Source: Bacteroidales bacterium (GTDB lineage: Bacteria; Bacteroidota; Bacteroidia; Bacteroidales; UBA932). From it: a stretch of 55,156 bases of DNA. The first letter of the stretch is position 1, and each line of letters starts with the position of its first letter. Position numbers and translations under genes: made by a program. Under the pieces are notes generated by a model, which made no database searches, was not told the origin of the DNA, and saw only the letters and a list, made by a program, of their open reading frames with translations. The stretch is taken from NCBI GenBank assembly GCA_017398335.1, contig JAFQGK010000060.1, positions 1 to 55,156 of the forward strand, in the 5' to 3' direction. This document shows positions 9,042-17,448 of this stretch, piece after piece.

Positions 9042-10505
9042 ATGACACTAGAACACTATTTCGCCGTTGATTTGGGAGCTACCAGCGGCAGAACGATCCT
9101 CGCCACATACAACGGGGAAACGGTCACGATGAAGGAAGTGACCAGATTCGCCAACCCGATGATTCCTCTTGGAGGACATCTGTATTGGGACATAGCCAAT
9201 CTTTACAATGAAATACTGAAAGGACTCAAGACGGTCGCAGACGAAGGCATTGCGGTCAATTCCATCGGAATAGACACATGGGGATGCGACTTCGCGTTTT
9301 TCGGCAAAGACGGACAGCTGCTAGGAATGCCTCACTGCTACAGGGACCAGCATACAAAAGGCGCTCAGGAAAAATTTTTCGCCAAGATGCCTGCCGATGA
9401 GGTTTACAGGCGCACAGGCATCCAGTTCATGGACTTCAACTCACTTTTCCAGCTTGACACAATCAAACGCAACAATTGTCAGGCATTGGAACACGCAGAC
9501 AAGATTCTCTTCATTCCAGATGCATTGATATATATGCTCACAGGAAATGCGATCTGCGAATATACCGTAGCGTCGACATCACAGATGCTTAATCCGATGA
9601 CCGGCGATCTTGACACAGAAATACTGGAAGCCTTGGGAATTCCGCGCGAGAAGTTCGGAGTAATGACACAGCCCGGCACAGTCGCAGGTACTCTTACGGA
9701 GCAGGTACAGGAGGCAACCGGACTGGGAGCGGTCCCAGTGGTCGCCGTTGCCGGGCACGACACCGGATCTGCCGTAGCTGCAGTGCCCGCCAAGGACAAA
9801 GAATACGCATATCTAAGCTGCGGCACCTGGTCACTTCTTGGCATTGAATCAGAAAAAGCCATAATAACCGAAGACAGCTTTCGCGAAAATTTCACCAACG
9901 AAGGAGGAATTGAGGGCACGACACGATTCCTGAAGAACATATGCGGCTTATGGTTGTTCGAACAAAGCCGAAAGAAATTCAAGGATGCTCCATCATCTGT
10001 CGGAGAACTAGTGGCACTTTGCGAATCATCGACCTATGACGGTCTCATATTCCCGGATGACCCATCCTTCTCCAACCCGTCATCAATGACAGCGGCAATC
10101 AGAGAATATTGCAGCCGCACAGGGCAGACGGCGCCAGAAACACCTGCTGATTATTGCAGATGCATATTCAGAAGCCTGGCATTCCGCTATCGTCAGGTGG
10201 TTGAGATTCTTGAGACAATGTGTGACTTCCCTATCAGGAAACTTCACGTAATCGGAGGTGGTTCTCAGAACAGATATCTGATGCAATACGCAGCAAACGC
10301 ACTGAATATGCCTGTGATATGCGGCCCGGTAGAAGGAACGGCACTCGGCAACGTTCTGATGCAGTTGAAGGCCTCCGGAGCAGTCGACACGCTGACTCGA
10401 ATGAGGGAGATTTCAGGTGCATCAGTAGACCTGGTGACCTATCTTCCTGAAGATGCAGAAAAATGGAATACCGAATACGAACGATATAAAACCACAATAT
10501 TATGA
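9042..10505 (+). CDS. rhaB: Rhamnulokinase
   Basis: RhaB phosphorylates L-rhamnulose at C1 with ATP. The 487-residue product is a FGGY-type sugar kinase: phosphate-1 motif VDLGATSGR (9-17), the rhamnulokinase segment SIGIDTWGCDF and CYRDQHT, then GIQFMDFNSLFQLD. The second half has the ATPase-fold motifs GHDTGSAVAAVPA and HVIGGGSQNRYLMQYAANAL. The sequence follows E. coli RhaB closely in these blocks, distinguishing it from fuculokinase. Its stop overlaps the rhaA start (ATGA at 10502-10505), indicating translational coupling. Confidence 0.93.
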   Translation: MTLEHYFAVDLGATSGRTILATYNGETVTMKEVTRFANPMIPLGGHLYWDIANLYNEILKGLKTVADEGIAVNSIGIDTWGCDFAFFGKDGQLLGMPHCYRDQHTKGAQEKFFAKMPADEVYRRTGIQFMDFNSLFQLDTIKRNNCQALEHADKILFIPDALIYMLTGNAICEYTVASTSQMLNPMTGDLDTEILEALGIPREKFGVMTQPGTVAGTLTEQVQEATGLGAVPVVAVAGHDTGSAVAAVPAKDKEYAYLSCGTWSLLGIESEKAIITEDSFRENFTNEGGIEGTTRFLKNICGLWLFEQSRKKFKDAPSSVGELVALCESSTYDGLIFPDDPSFSNPSSMTAAIREYCSRTGQTAPETPADYCRCIFRSLAFRYRQVVEILETMCDFPIRKLHVIGGGSQNRYLMQYAANALNMPVICGPVEGTALGNVLMQLKASGAVDTLTRMREISGASVDLVTYLPEDAEKWNTEYERYKTTIL

Positions 10506-11755
10506 AAGAAACACTAATCCACCAGGCGTACGAGATCGCCAAAGAACGTTATGCAGAACTCGGAATCGACACAGAGAAGGTTCTCGAGCAACTTCAGAAT
10601 TTCCACCTCAGCATGCACTGCTGGCAGGCTGATGACGTAAAGGGCTTCGAAGTGCAGGCAGGCTCACTGGACGGAGGTATCGCTGTGACAGGAAACTTCC
10701 CTGGCGCAGCGCGCAACATCGACGAACTGCGCGCAGATATCCTCAAGGCAAAGAGCCTCATCCCTGGAAACCACAGACTTAACCTTCACGAAATCTACGG
10801 AGACTTCCAAGGCAAGGTCGTTGACCGTGATGAAGTGACAGTAGACCATTTCAAAAGCTGGATCGAATGGGGCAAGGAGAACAACACACCTCTTGACTTC
10901 AACTCAACTTCATTCTCGCATCCTAAGAGCGGAAGCCTCTCACTGTCAAATCCGGACGAGGGCATCAGGAGATTCTGGGTCGAGCATTCAAAACGCTGCC
11001 GCGAGATTGCAGACGCTATGGGTAAAGCACAGAATGATCCTTGTATAATGAATACATGGGTACACGACGGATGCAAGGACGTTTCGGTAAACCACTATCT
11101 CTATCGTGAAACTCTCAAGAAATCCCTTGACGAGATCTTCGCTGAAAAGAAGGACTGGATGAAGGACTGCATCGAAGGAAAGATCTTCGGTATGGGCCTC
11201 GAGAGCTTCACTGTAGGCTCACAGGATTTCTACACAGCATATGCAGCAAAGAACAATATGATGATGACCATAGATACCGGCCATTATCATCCTACCGAAT
11301 CTCCTGCAGACAAGGTCTCTGCCCTTCTGCAGTTCATCCCTGAGCTGATGCTCCATGTCAGCCGCCCGGTACGTTGGGACTCAGACCACGTGACAATCAT
11401 GGACGACACCACTCAGGAGCTCTTCGCTGAAATTGTACGCGCCGGCGCACTCGAGAAAGTTCATTACGGCCTCGACTTCTTCGACGGATCCATCAACCGT
11501 ATCGGTGCATATGTAATCGGCTCACGTTCCGCACAAAAATGTATGACCAAGGCCCTTCTTGAGCCACAGAACCTCATCAGCAGGCATGAACTTGCCGGTG
11601 ACACATTCGAGGTACTCCAGCTCATCGAAGAGGGTAAGACCATGCCGTGGAATGCAGTATACGACGAATTCTGCGTACGTAACAACGTTCCTGTAGGAAA
11701 TGACATCATCGGAGCCATCAAGGAATACGAAAAGACCGTTCTTGCCGGCAGATAA
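10502..11755 (+). CDS. rhaA: L-rhamnose isomerase
   Basis: This enzyme interconverts L-rhamnose and L-rhamnulose. The 417 residues match the family from end to end: LSMHCWQADDVKGFE near residue 36, NLHEIYGDF, LDFNSTSFSHP, MNTWVHDGCKD with metal-binding context, MTIDTGHYHPTE and HVSRPVRWDSDHV. The metal-site His and Asp residues in the last two motifs are intact. It is called rhaI in Bacteroides literature. The gene overlaps rhaB by 4 bp. Directly after its stop begins an array of 23-bp repeats, placed where a further operon gene might be expected. Confidence 0.95.
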   Translation: MKETLIHQAYEIAKERYAELGIDTEKVLEQLQNFHLSMHCWQADDVKGFEVQAGSLDGGIAVTGNFPGAARNIDELRADILKAKSLIPGNHRLNLHEIYGDFQGKVVDRDEVTVDHFKSWIEWGKENNTPLDFNSTSFSHPKSGSLSLSNPDEGIRRFWVEHSKRCREIADAMGKAQNDPCIMNTWVHDGCKDVSVNHYLYRETLKKSLDEIFAEKKDWMKDCIEGKIFGMGLESFTVGSQDFYTAYAAKNNMMMTIDTGHYHPTESPADKVSALLQFIPELMLHVSRPVRWDSDHVTIMDDTTQELFAEIVRAGALEKVHYGLDFFDGSINRIGAYVIGSRSAQKCMTKALLEPQNLISRHELAGDTFEVLQLIEEGKTMPWNAVYDEFCVRNNVPVGNDIIGAIKEYEKTVLAGR

Positions 11756-11759
11756 TACC

Positions 11760-11903
11760 AACATCATCCCCGGCACGACACTAACGTCATCCCCAGCATG
11801 ACACTAACGTCATCTTGGATATGATACTAACGTCATCCCCGGCTTGACACTAACGTCATCTTGAATATGATACTAACGTCATCCCCGGCTTGACCGGGGA
11901 TCT
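11760..11903 (+). repeat. Six-copy 23-bp tandem repeat ending in a REP-like hairpin
   Basis: Units begin at 11760, 11783, 11806, 11829, 11852 and 11875, each about 23 bp and beginning with AAC(G/A)TCATC. Two unit types occur in the order A A B A B A. Type A has core GTCATCCCCGGCTTGAC or close variants; type B has CATCTTG(G/A)ATATGAT. The last unit turns into CCCCGG-CTTGA-CCGGGG (11883-11899), a 6-bp hairpin like those of dispersed extragenic palindromes. The array fills the gap between rhaA and fucO and may stabilise or punctuate the operon mRNA. Confidence 0.9.
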
Positions 11904-11916
11904 AACCAATAAGACC

Positions 11917-13071
11917 ATGAACAGAATAATACTAAACGAGACATCATACTACGGCGCAGGCTGCCGTACTGCCATTGCAGATGAAATCACCAAAAGAGGC
12001 TTCAGGAAGGTCCTCCTCGTGACAGACAAAGACCTCATCAAGTTTGGAGTAGCAGCCAAGATCGAGGAAGTACTGAACAATGCAGGAATACCATACGAGA
12101 TCTACAGCGAAATCAAGCCGAATCCTACAATCAAGAACGTTCTTGACGGACTTGCAGCATTCAAGGCATCCGGAGCAGACTGCATGGTCGCCCTCGGAGG
12201 CGGTTCATCAATCGATACGGCTAAAGCCATCGGAATAATCAACAACAACCCGGAATTTGCAGACGTACGTTCACTTGAAGGAGTTGCTCCTACAAAGAAC
12301 AAGGCTGTGCCGACATTTGCAGTACCGACTACTGCAGGTACAGCTGCCGAGGTAACCATCAACTACGTGATCACAGATGAGGAGAACCGCAAGAAGATGG
12401 TATGCGTGGATCCTAACGACATTCCGATCTGCTCTGTGATAGACTGCGAACTTATGATGAGCATGCCTAAAGGTCTTACTGCGTCCACCGGTCTTGACGC
12501 CCTTACTCATGCAATCGAGAGCTACATCACCCCTGGCGCATGGACAATGAGCGACATGTTTGAATACAAGGCAATAGAACTGATCCACCAGCACCTCTAC
12601 AATGCCGTCCAGAATGGAAACGACGTGAAGGCACGCGAGGGAATGGCTGAAGCACAGTACATAGCAGGAATGGGATTCTCAAATGTAGGTCTGGGAATCG
12701 TCCACTCCATGGCTCACCCGCTTGGAGCATTCTACGACACGCCACACGGAGTAGCCAATGCACTCCTACTTCCATATGTAATGGAATACAATGCTGATTC
12801 ACCGGCACGTGAGAAATACCTTGGTATCGCAAAGGCAATGGGTGTCAACACTGAAGGGATGAGCGTGGATGAAGGAGTTGCTGCTGCAATAAAGGCTGTA
12901 CGCGACCTTTCCATCAGCGTGAACATACCTCAGAAACTTCACGAGATAGGTGTGAAGAAGGAAGACCTTCACGACCTCGCAGTGGCCGCATTCAATGATG
13001 TCTGCACAGGTGGCAATCCACGTCCTACATCAGTAGAAGACATAGAAGAACTTTATAATATCGCATTCTGA
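11917..13071 (+). CDS. fucO: Lactaldehyde reductase (iron-dependent alcohol dehydrogenase)
   Basis: FucO reduces L-lactaldehyde, the aldolase product of rhamnose and fucose catabolism, to 1,2-propanediol with NADH. From the ATG at 11917 the protein is 384 residues and begins with the family start RIILNETSYYGAG. The nucleotide motif GGGSSID is at 94-100. The metal ligands correspond to D194, H198, H263 and H277, with HSMAHPLGAFYDTPHGVANA intact. An upstream in-frame ATG at 11890 would add nine residues encoded by the repeat hairpin and is unlikely. The stop overlaps the rhaT start by one base. In Bacteroides the equivalent gene is called rhaO. Confidence 0.9.
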   Translation: MNRIILNETSYYGAGCRTAIADEITKRGFRKVLLVTDKDLIKFGVAAKIEEVLNNAGIPYEIYSEIKPNPTIKNVLDGLAAFKASGADCMVALGGGSSIDTAKAIGIINNNPEFADVRSLEGVAPTKNKAVPTFAVPTTAGTAAEVTINYVITDEENRKKMVCVDPNDIPICSVIDCELMMSMPKGLTASTGLDALTHAIESYITPGAWTMSDMFEYKAIELIHQHLYNAVQNGNDVKAREGMAEAQYIAGMGFSNVGLGIVHSMAHPLGAFYDTPHGVANALLLPYVMEYNADSPAREKYLGIAKAMGVNTEGMSVDEGVAAAIKAVRDLSISVNIPQKLHEIGVKKEDLHDLAVAAFNDVCTGGNPRPTSVEDIEELYNIAF

Positions 13072-14105
13072 TGAACACTCTCATAGGTCTGCTTATCATT
13101 GCAGTCGGCGCATTCTGTCAATCAAGTTGTTATGTGCCGATCAACAAGATCAAGAAATGGAGCTGGGAGAGCTACTGGCTTATCCAGGGAATATTTGCGT
13201 GGCTTGTATTCCCAGTCCTAGGTGCATTACTTGCCGTACCCCAGGGTCATAACCTGATTGACCTTTATACATCCGCACCCAAAGAATCTTTGCTGACAAT
13301 ATTCTTCGGAGTCCTTTGGGGTGTCGGAGGACTTACCTTCGGACTTTCAATGCGTTATCTTGGCGTGGCTCTTGGCCAGTCGATCGCATTGGGAACATGT
13401 GCCGGACTAGGTACAATCATGGGTCCTGTACTCCTGAACGTGTTTTTTCCTGAACTCAACGCACTTCAGTCGCTTACAGCTGCCGTAATCATCGGAGTTA
13501 TCGTCACTCTTATCGGAATCGCCATCATCGGCGTTGCCGGAGGAATGAAGGCGGCATCTCTTTCCGAAGAAGAAAAGAAGGAAGCTGTAAAGGATTTCAA
13601 TTTCCCGAAAGGACTTGCCATCGCACTTCTTGCAGGATTCATGAGCGGGTGCTTCAATGTAGGACTTGAGTTCGGAAAGGATATCAATTTCGGAGAACTG
13701 ACCAGCCCTATGTTCCGTACGCTGCCGGCCACCCTCCTTGTAACAATCGGAGGATTCATTACAAATGCCGCTTACTGCCTCTATCAGAACGGCAGGAACA
13801 GGACATTCTCAGACTACAAAGACGGCAGCGTATGGGCCTCCAACATCCTTTTCTGCGCACTTGCAGGACTTCTTTGGTACAGCCAGTTCTTCGGCCTTTC
13901 ACTTGGAAGAAGTTTCTTCGAGTCCGGAAGCGCGATGGACACCCTGGCATTCTGCATTTTGATGGCTCTCAACGTCACATTCTCAAACGTATGGGGAATC
14001 ATCCTGAAAGAATGGAAGGGATGCTCTAAGAAGACCATCATTGTCCTTATTTCAGGAATTGCAGTGCTGATCCTCAGTTCTTTCCTTCCTGAAGTACTTA
14101 AATAA
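13071..14105 (+). CDS. rhaT: L-rhamnose/proton symporter
   Basis: RhaT carries L-rhamnose across the inner membrane with protons. The 344-residue product has about ten hydrophobic segments and the family motifs QSSCYVPINKIKKWSWESYWL (in part), GVLWGVGGLTFGLSMRYLGVALGQSIALG and GFMSGCFNVGLEFG. It is full length. The TGATG junction with fucO and an 18-bp gap to the GH106 gene place it inside the rhamnose operon. Confidence 0.92.
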   Translation: MNTLIGLLIIAVGAFCQSSCYVPINKIKKWSWESYWLIQGIFAWLVFPVLGALLAVPQGHNLIDLYTSAPKESLLTIFFGVLWGVGGLTFGLSMRYLGVALGQSIALGTCAGLGTIMGPVLLNVFFPELNALQSLTAAVIIGVIVTLIGIAIIGVAGGMKAASLSEEEKKEAVKDFNFPKGLAIALLAGFMSGCFNVGLEFGKDINFGELTSPMFRTLPATLLVTIGGFITNAAYCLYQNGRNRTFSDYKDGSVWASNILFCALAGLLWYSQFFGLSLGRSFFESGSAMDTLAFCILMALNVTFSNVWGIILKEWKGCSKKTIIVLISGIAVLILSSFLPEVLK

Positions 14106-14123
14106 ACCTTTAGCCAAAGACCG

Positions 14124-17100
14124 ATGAAGCGACTCGTCATTGCCCTTATTGCAACATTGATGTGCCTTACAGTCGTGGGCCAGTCCGACAAGAATTCACT
14201 AGAACAAGGATTCCAGTCTCCTCCTTCATATGCCAGACCACAGATCTGGTGGCACTGGATGAACGGAAACATAACGAAGGATGGAATACGCAAGGACATC
14301 GAATGGTTCGACCGGATCGGTCTTGGAGGTTTTCATGTATTCGACGCCAGCTTCTCCACACCACAGGTCGTGGAGGAGCGGCTTGTCTATATGACAGAGC
14401 AATGGAAGGATGCATTCAAGTATGCTATTGACATTGCCGACTCGCTTGGCTTGGAAGTGACGATTCCAAGTTCCCCAGGCTTCAGTTCCACAGGAGGACC
14501 TTGGGTCAAGCCCGAGGAAGCCATGAAGAAAGTCGTGTGGAGAGAGATGACTGTCGAAGGCGGCTGCAAAGTCAAGGCGGTCCTCCCTGAGCCATACATG
14601 ACAACCGGTAAATTCCAGAATTACGGGATGAAGAAAGGACCGTCAGTCGTAGATTCAGGCGAGGCCATAGGTGAATCCTACTCTGACATTGCCGTGATTG
14701 CAGTCCGGCTTCCCGACAATTACAGGACACTCTCCGAACTCGGAGCAGTCATTTCTTCAAGCGGAGGTTCATTCACACTCGAGCAGTTGACAAATGGAGA
14801 CTTGTCGGACACCGGCAGGCTGCCTGCCGGCAATAACGGATATGCATGGATCCAGTACAGTTTCCCGGAACCACAGACAATACGTTCGCTGGCAGTAATA
14901 AATGACATTGTCCGCAACGAAAGGCACTCTCTTCCGGCGCATTGCGAAGATTCCCTTCAGATAAGTGACGACGGAATCCATTTCACCACTGCATTCGGAA
15001 TACCGGTCGGAGATGCACTCCGCCAGACAATCTCTTTCGAGCCGATCACGGCAAAGCATTTCCGTCTCAAGCACAAAAATCCGGTAAGTGCCTATCACTA
15101 CACAATGAAGGAGAGGCTTCCTGACCCTGAATATTCCGAAATCGCAGAGTTCGTGATCTATCCACAGACCAGGATCAATCATGTCGAAGAAAAGGCAGGA
15201 TTCGGCTCTGCACATGACATTGAACTGAACCCTACACCAGCTGCAGATGACGAGATCTGCAGTAATGTAATTGACCTTTCCGACAAGGTCAAAAAGGGAA
15301 AACTTATCTGGAAAGCTCCTCCGGGAAGATGGAGGATATACCGCTTCGGTGCATCTCTTACAGGCAAGCAGAATCACCCGGCCTCTCCTGAGGCGACCGG
15401 ACTGGAAGTCGACAAACTTGACAAAGAAGCCTGGCAGCGTCATTTCCGCAGCTATCTGGACATGAACAAGGATGCAGTAGATGGAAAACTTGGAGAGAAT
15501 GGTATCAGCTATGTTCTGGTGGACAGCTACGAAGCCGCACACCAGAACTGGACTCCACGTCTTCGCGAAGAATTCATCCAGAGAAGAGGTTATGATCCCC
15601 TTCTCTGGTATCCTGTTCTCACAGGACTGATCCTCCATAGTCCGGAACAGAGCGAACGCTTCCTTTGGGACTGGAGAAAGACAATCGGTGAACTGTTCGA
15701 GGAGAATTTCGCAGTTCTTGACAAGCTTGTCAAGGAAGAATACGGAATGAAGGGCTGCTATGTGGAATCACATGGCAACGGCAGAGCCTTCATTGCAGAC
15801 GGAATGTCCATGAAGAGCCATTGCGACTTCCCGATGTCTGAAATCTGGATTCAAGGAAAAGTCGGGACCCAGAACAGAGTACAGGAAGGTATATCCGACA
15901 TCAGAGAATCATCATCTGTAGCGCATATCTACGGCAAAGAAGTGGTTGCTGCAGAATCTTTTACAGCTACAGGAGCAGGAGGGGAAGCATACAGATTCCA
16001 CCCCGGCAACATCAAATGGACAGCCGATACGGAAATCGCCAACGGACTGAATTCCTTTGTAATACACGATAGTGCCCATCAGCCTCTCGACAACCTTAAG
16101 CCGGGTCTGGGACTTGGCGTATATGGTCAGTGGTTCACCAGACACGAGACCTGGGCGGAGAGTGCCGGTGCATGGATTGATTATCTCGCCAGGAGCAGTT
16201 ATATGCTCAGACAGGGCGAACATGTAAGTGACATCCTTTGGTACTATGGAGAAGACAACAACATCACCGGACTCTACAGTCATTCATTCCCTGAAATCCC
16301 GGAGGGCTATGATTTCGACTTCATCAATCCGGATGCCCTTCTCTCTGAAATTTCCGTTATAGATAATAAGGCTGTGACCGGCGGCGGCAAGGAATATAAG
16401 GTTATCTGCCTTGACGGCAACTGTAAGAAAATGTCACTTGAGGTTCTCAAGAAGATTGCACTGCTGGCCCGCAGAGGTGTAATCATCTGCGGGCAGATTC
16501 CTTCTACAGCAGCAAGCATGTATGATTCAAGCCGCGAATTCGAATCAATAGTAAAGGATATATGGTTCTCAGGCAGAGCCAATGTCTTTGGCGGCAAATG
16601 GCTTGAAGATGTGATGCCGGCTTCCCGCATAGCTCCAGACTGGATTATCCTGAACGGAAACGGAATAAGAGTCGTACACAGAAAATTGTCTGACGGACAT
16701 ATATATTGGGTGAACTCCCCTTTCTCCGAGCCTCAGACTGCTGAAATTTCTCTCAGGACACATGGTCTGAAGCCTCAGAAATGGAACCCTGTCAATGGAG
16801 AAATATCGGATCTGACATATAGATTTGATGGAGACAGGACAGTGGTAAATCTTGATTTCGAGCCAAACGACGCTTTCTTTATCGTTCTCAGGGAGAAGAC
16901 AGACGAGAAATCTTTCACGCTTCCGGAGAAAAAATCAGCTGTCCTGAAGCAGCTTGACATCGAAGGATCGGGGTGCTGGACTGAGAATCCGGAAACCAGA
17001 TATTTCTCAGGCACACGCAGCTACATAAGCAAGGTAGATATCCCTGAATTCACAGGAAACCTTTTCCTTTACCTCGGAGAAGTATATAATCTTGCTCAGA

Positions 17101-17372
17101 TTCTCATTGACGGACAGAAGGTCTGCACCCTATGGAAAGCCCCGTTCAAGACAGAGATTACCGATTACATAAAAGGGAAGAAGAATATCGAACTGGAAAT
17201 CAGGGTCACGAATCTATGGGTCAACCACCTGATAGGAGATGCAATGAAGGATCCTTCACAAAGGTCATCATACGTATCATCCGAATTCTACAACGGTACA
17301 GAACCACTTCAGAAATCCGGTCTCCTCGGTCCTGTCGTCCTCATCGAGACGACTTCGACATCAAATGACTGA
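14124..17372 (+). CDS. GH106-type alpha-L-rhamnosidase, secreted
   Basis: The 1082-residue product has a signal peptide (1-19, VVGQ) and the N-terminal GH106 signature WWHWMNGNITKDGIRKD with GLGGFHVFD (42-74). A plausible catalytic pair is E470 (LVDSYEAAH) and E611 (AAESFTATG), which by position resemble the acid and base of Bacteroides thetaiotaomicron BT0986; this is my reading, not an alignment. The C-terminal beta-sandwich (about 965-1050) has the LYLGEVYNLAQILIDGQ and TNLWVNHLIGD features common in these enzymes. It would cut terminal alpha-L-rhamnose from pectin (RG-I/RG-II) or similar glycans and feed the adjacent operon. Confidence 0.85.
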   Translation: MKRLVIALIATLMCLTVVGQSDKNSLEQGFQSPPSYARPQIWWHWMNGNITKDGIRKDIEWFDRIGLGGFHVFDASFSTPQVVEERLVYMTEQWKDAFKYAIDIADSLGLEVTIPSSPGFSSTGGPWVKPEEAMKKVVWREMTVEGGCKVKAVLPEPYMTTGKFQNYGMKKGPSVVDSGEAIGESYSDIAVIAVRLPDNYRTLSELGAVISSSGGSFTLEQLTNGDLSDTGRLPAGNNGYAWIQYSFPEPQTIRSLAVINDIVRNERHSLPAHCEDSLQISDDGIHFTTAFGIPVGDALRQTISFEPITAKHFRLKHKNPVSAYHYTMKERLPDPEYSEIAEFVIYPQTRINHVEEKAGFGSAHDIELNPTPAADDEICSNVIDLSDKVKKGKLIWKAPPGRWRIYRFGASLTGKQNHPASPEATGLEVDKLDKEAWQRHFRSYLDMNKDAVDGKLGENGISYVLVDSYEAAHQNWTPRLREEFIQRRGYDPLLWYPVLTGLILHSPEQSERFLWDWRKTIGELFEENFAVLDKLVKEEYGMKGCYVESHGNGRAFIADGMSMKSHCDFPMSEIWIQGKVGTQNRVQEGISDIRESSSVAHIYGKEVVAAESFTATGAGGEAYRFHPGNIKWTADTEIANGLNSFVIHDSAHQPLDNLKPGLGLGVYGQWFTRHETWAESAGAWIDYLARSSYMLRQGEHVSDILWYYGEDNNITGLYSHSFPEIPEGYDFDFINPDALLSEISVIDNKAVTGGGKEYKVICLDGNCKKMSLEVLKKIALLARRGVIICGQIPSTAASMYDSSREFESIVKDIWFSGRANVFGGKWLEDVMPASRIAPDWIILNGNGIRVVHRKLSDGHIYWVNSPFSEPQTAEISLRTHGLKPQKWNPVNGEISDLTYRFDGDRTVVNLDFEPNDAFFIVLREKTDEKSFTLPEKKSAVLKQLDIEGSGCWTENPETRYFSGTRSYISKVDIPEFTGNLFLYLGEVYNLAQILIDGQKVCTLWKAPFKTEITDYIKGKKNIELEIRVTNLWVNHLIGDAMKDPSQRSSYVSSEFYNGTEPLQKSGLLGPVVLIETTSTSND

Positions 17373-17399
17373 CACACAGAATCCGTCTCAAACACTGAA

Positions 17400-17431
17400 G
17401 AGGGCGACTAATAAGTGATTTAGTCGCCCTC
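17400..17431. terminator. Bidirectional stem-loop between convergent genes
   Basis: A perfect 12-bp stem (17400-17411 with 17420-17431) around an 8-nt loop lies between the GH106 gene and the convergent 752-residue membrane protein gene. Neither side has a long T run, so it may end or protect both transcripts rather than act as a classical terminator. Confidence 0.65.
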
Positions 17432-17448
17432 ATTGATATCAATTATCG

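Noticed and set aside
11760-11903. CRISPR-like array between rhaA and fucO
   Set aside because: The 23-bp units are directly contiguous with no unique spacers, and no cas gene is present.
11890-11916. N-terminal extension of FucO into the repeat hairpin
   Set aside because: The nine extra residues come from the REP-like repeat; the family N-terminus begins at 11917.
14769-15638. 289-codon minus-strand open frame within the GH106 gene
   Set aside because: It lies wholly inside a well-supported gene on the other strand, and its translation shows no family features.
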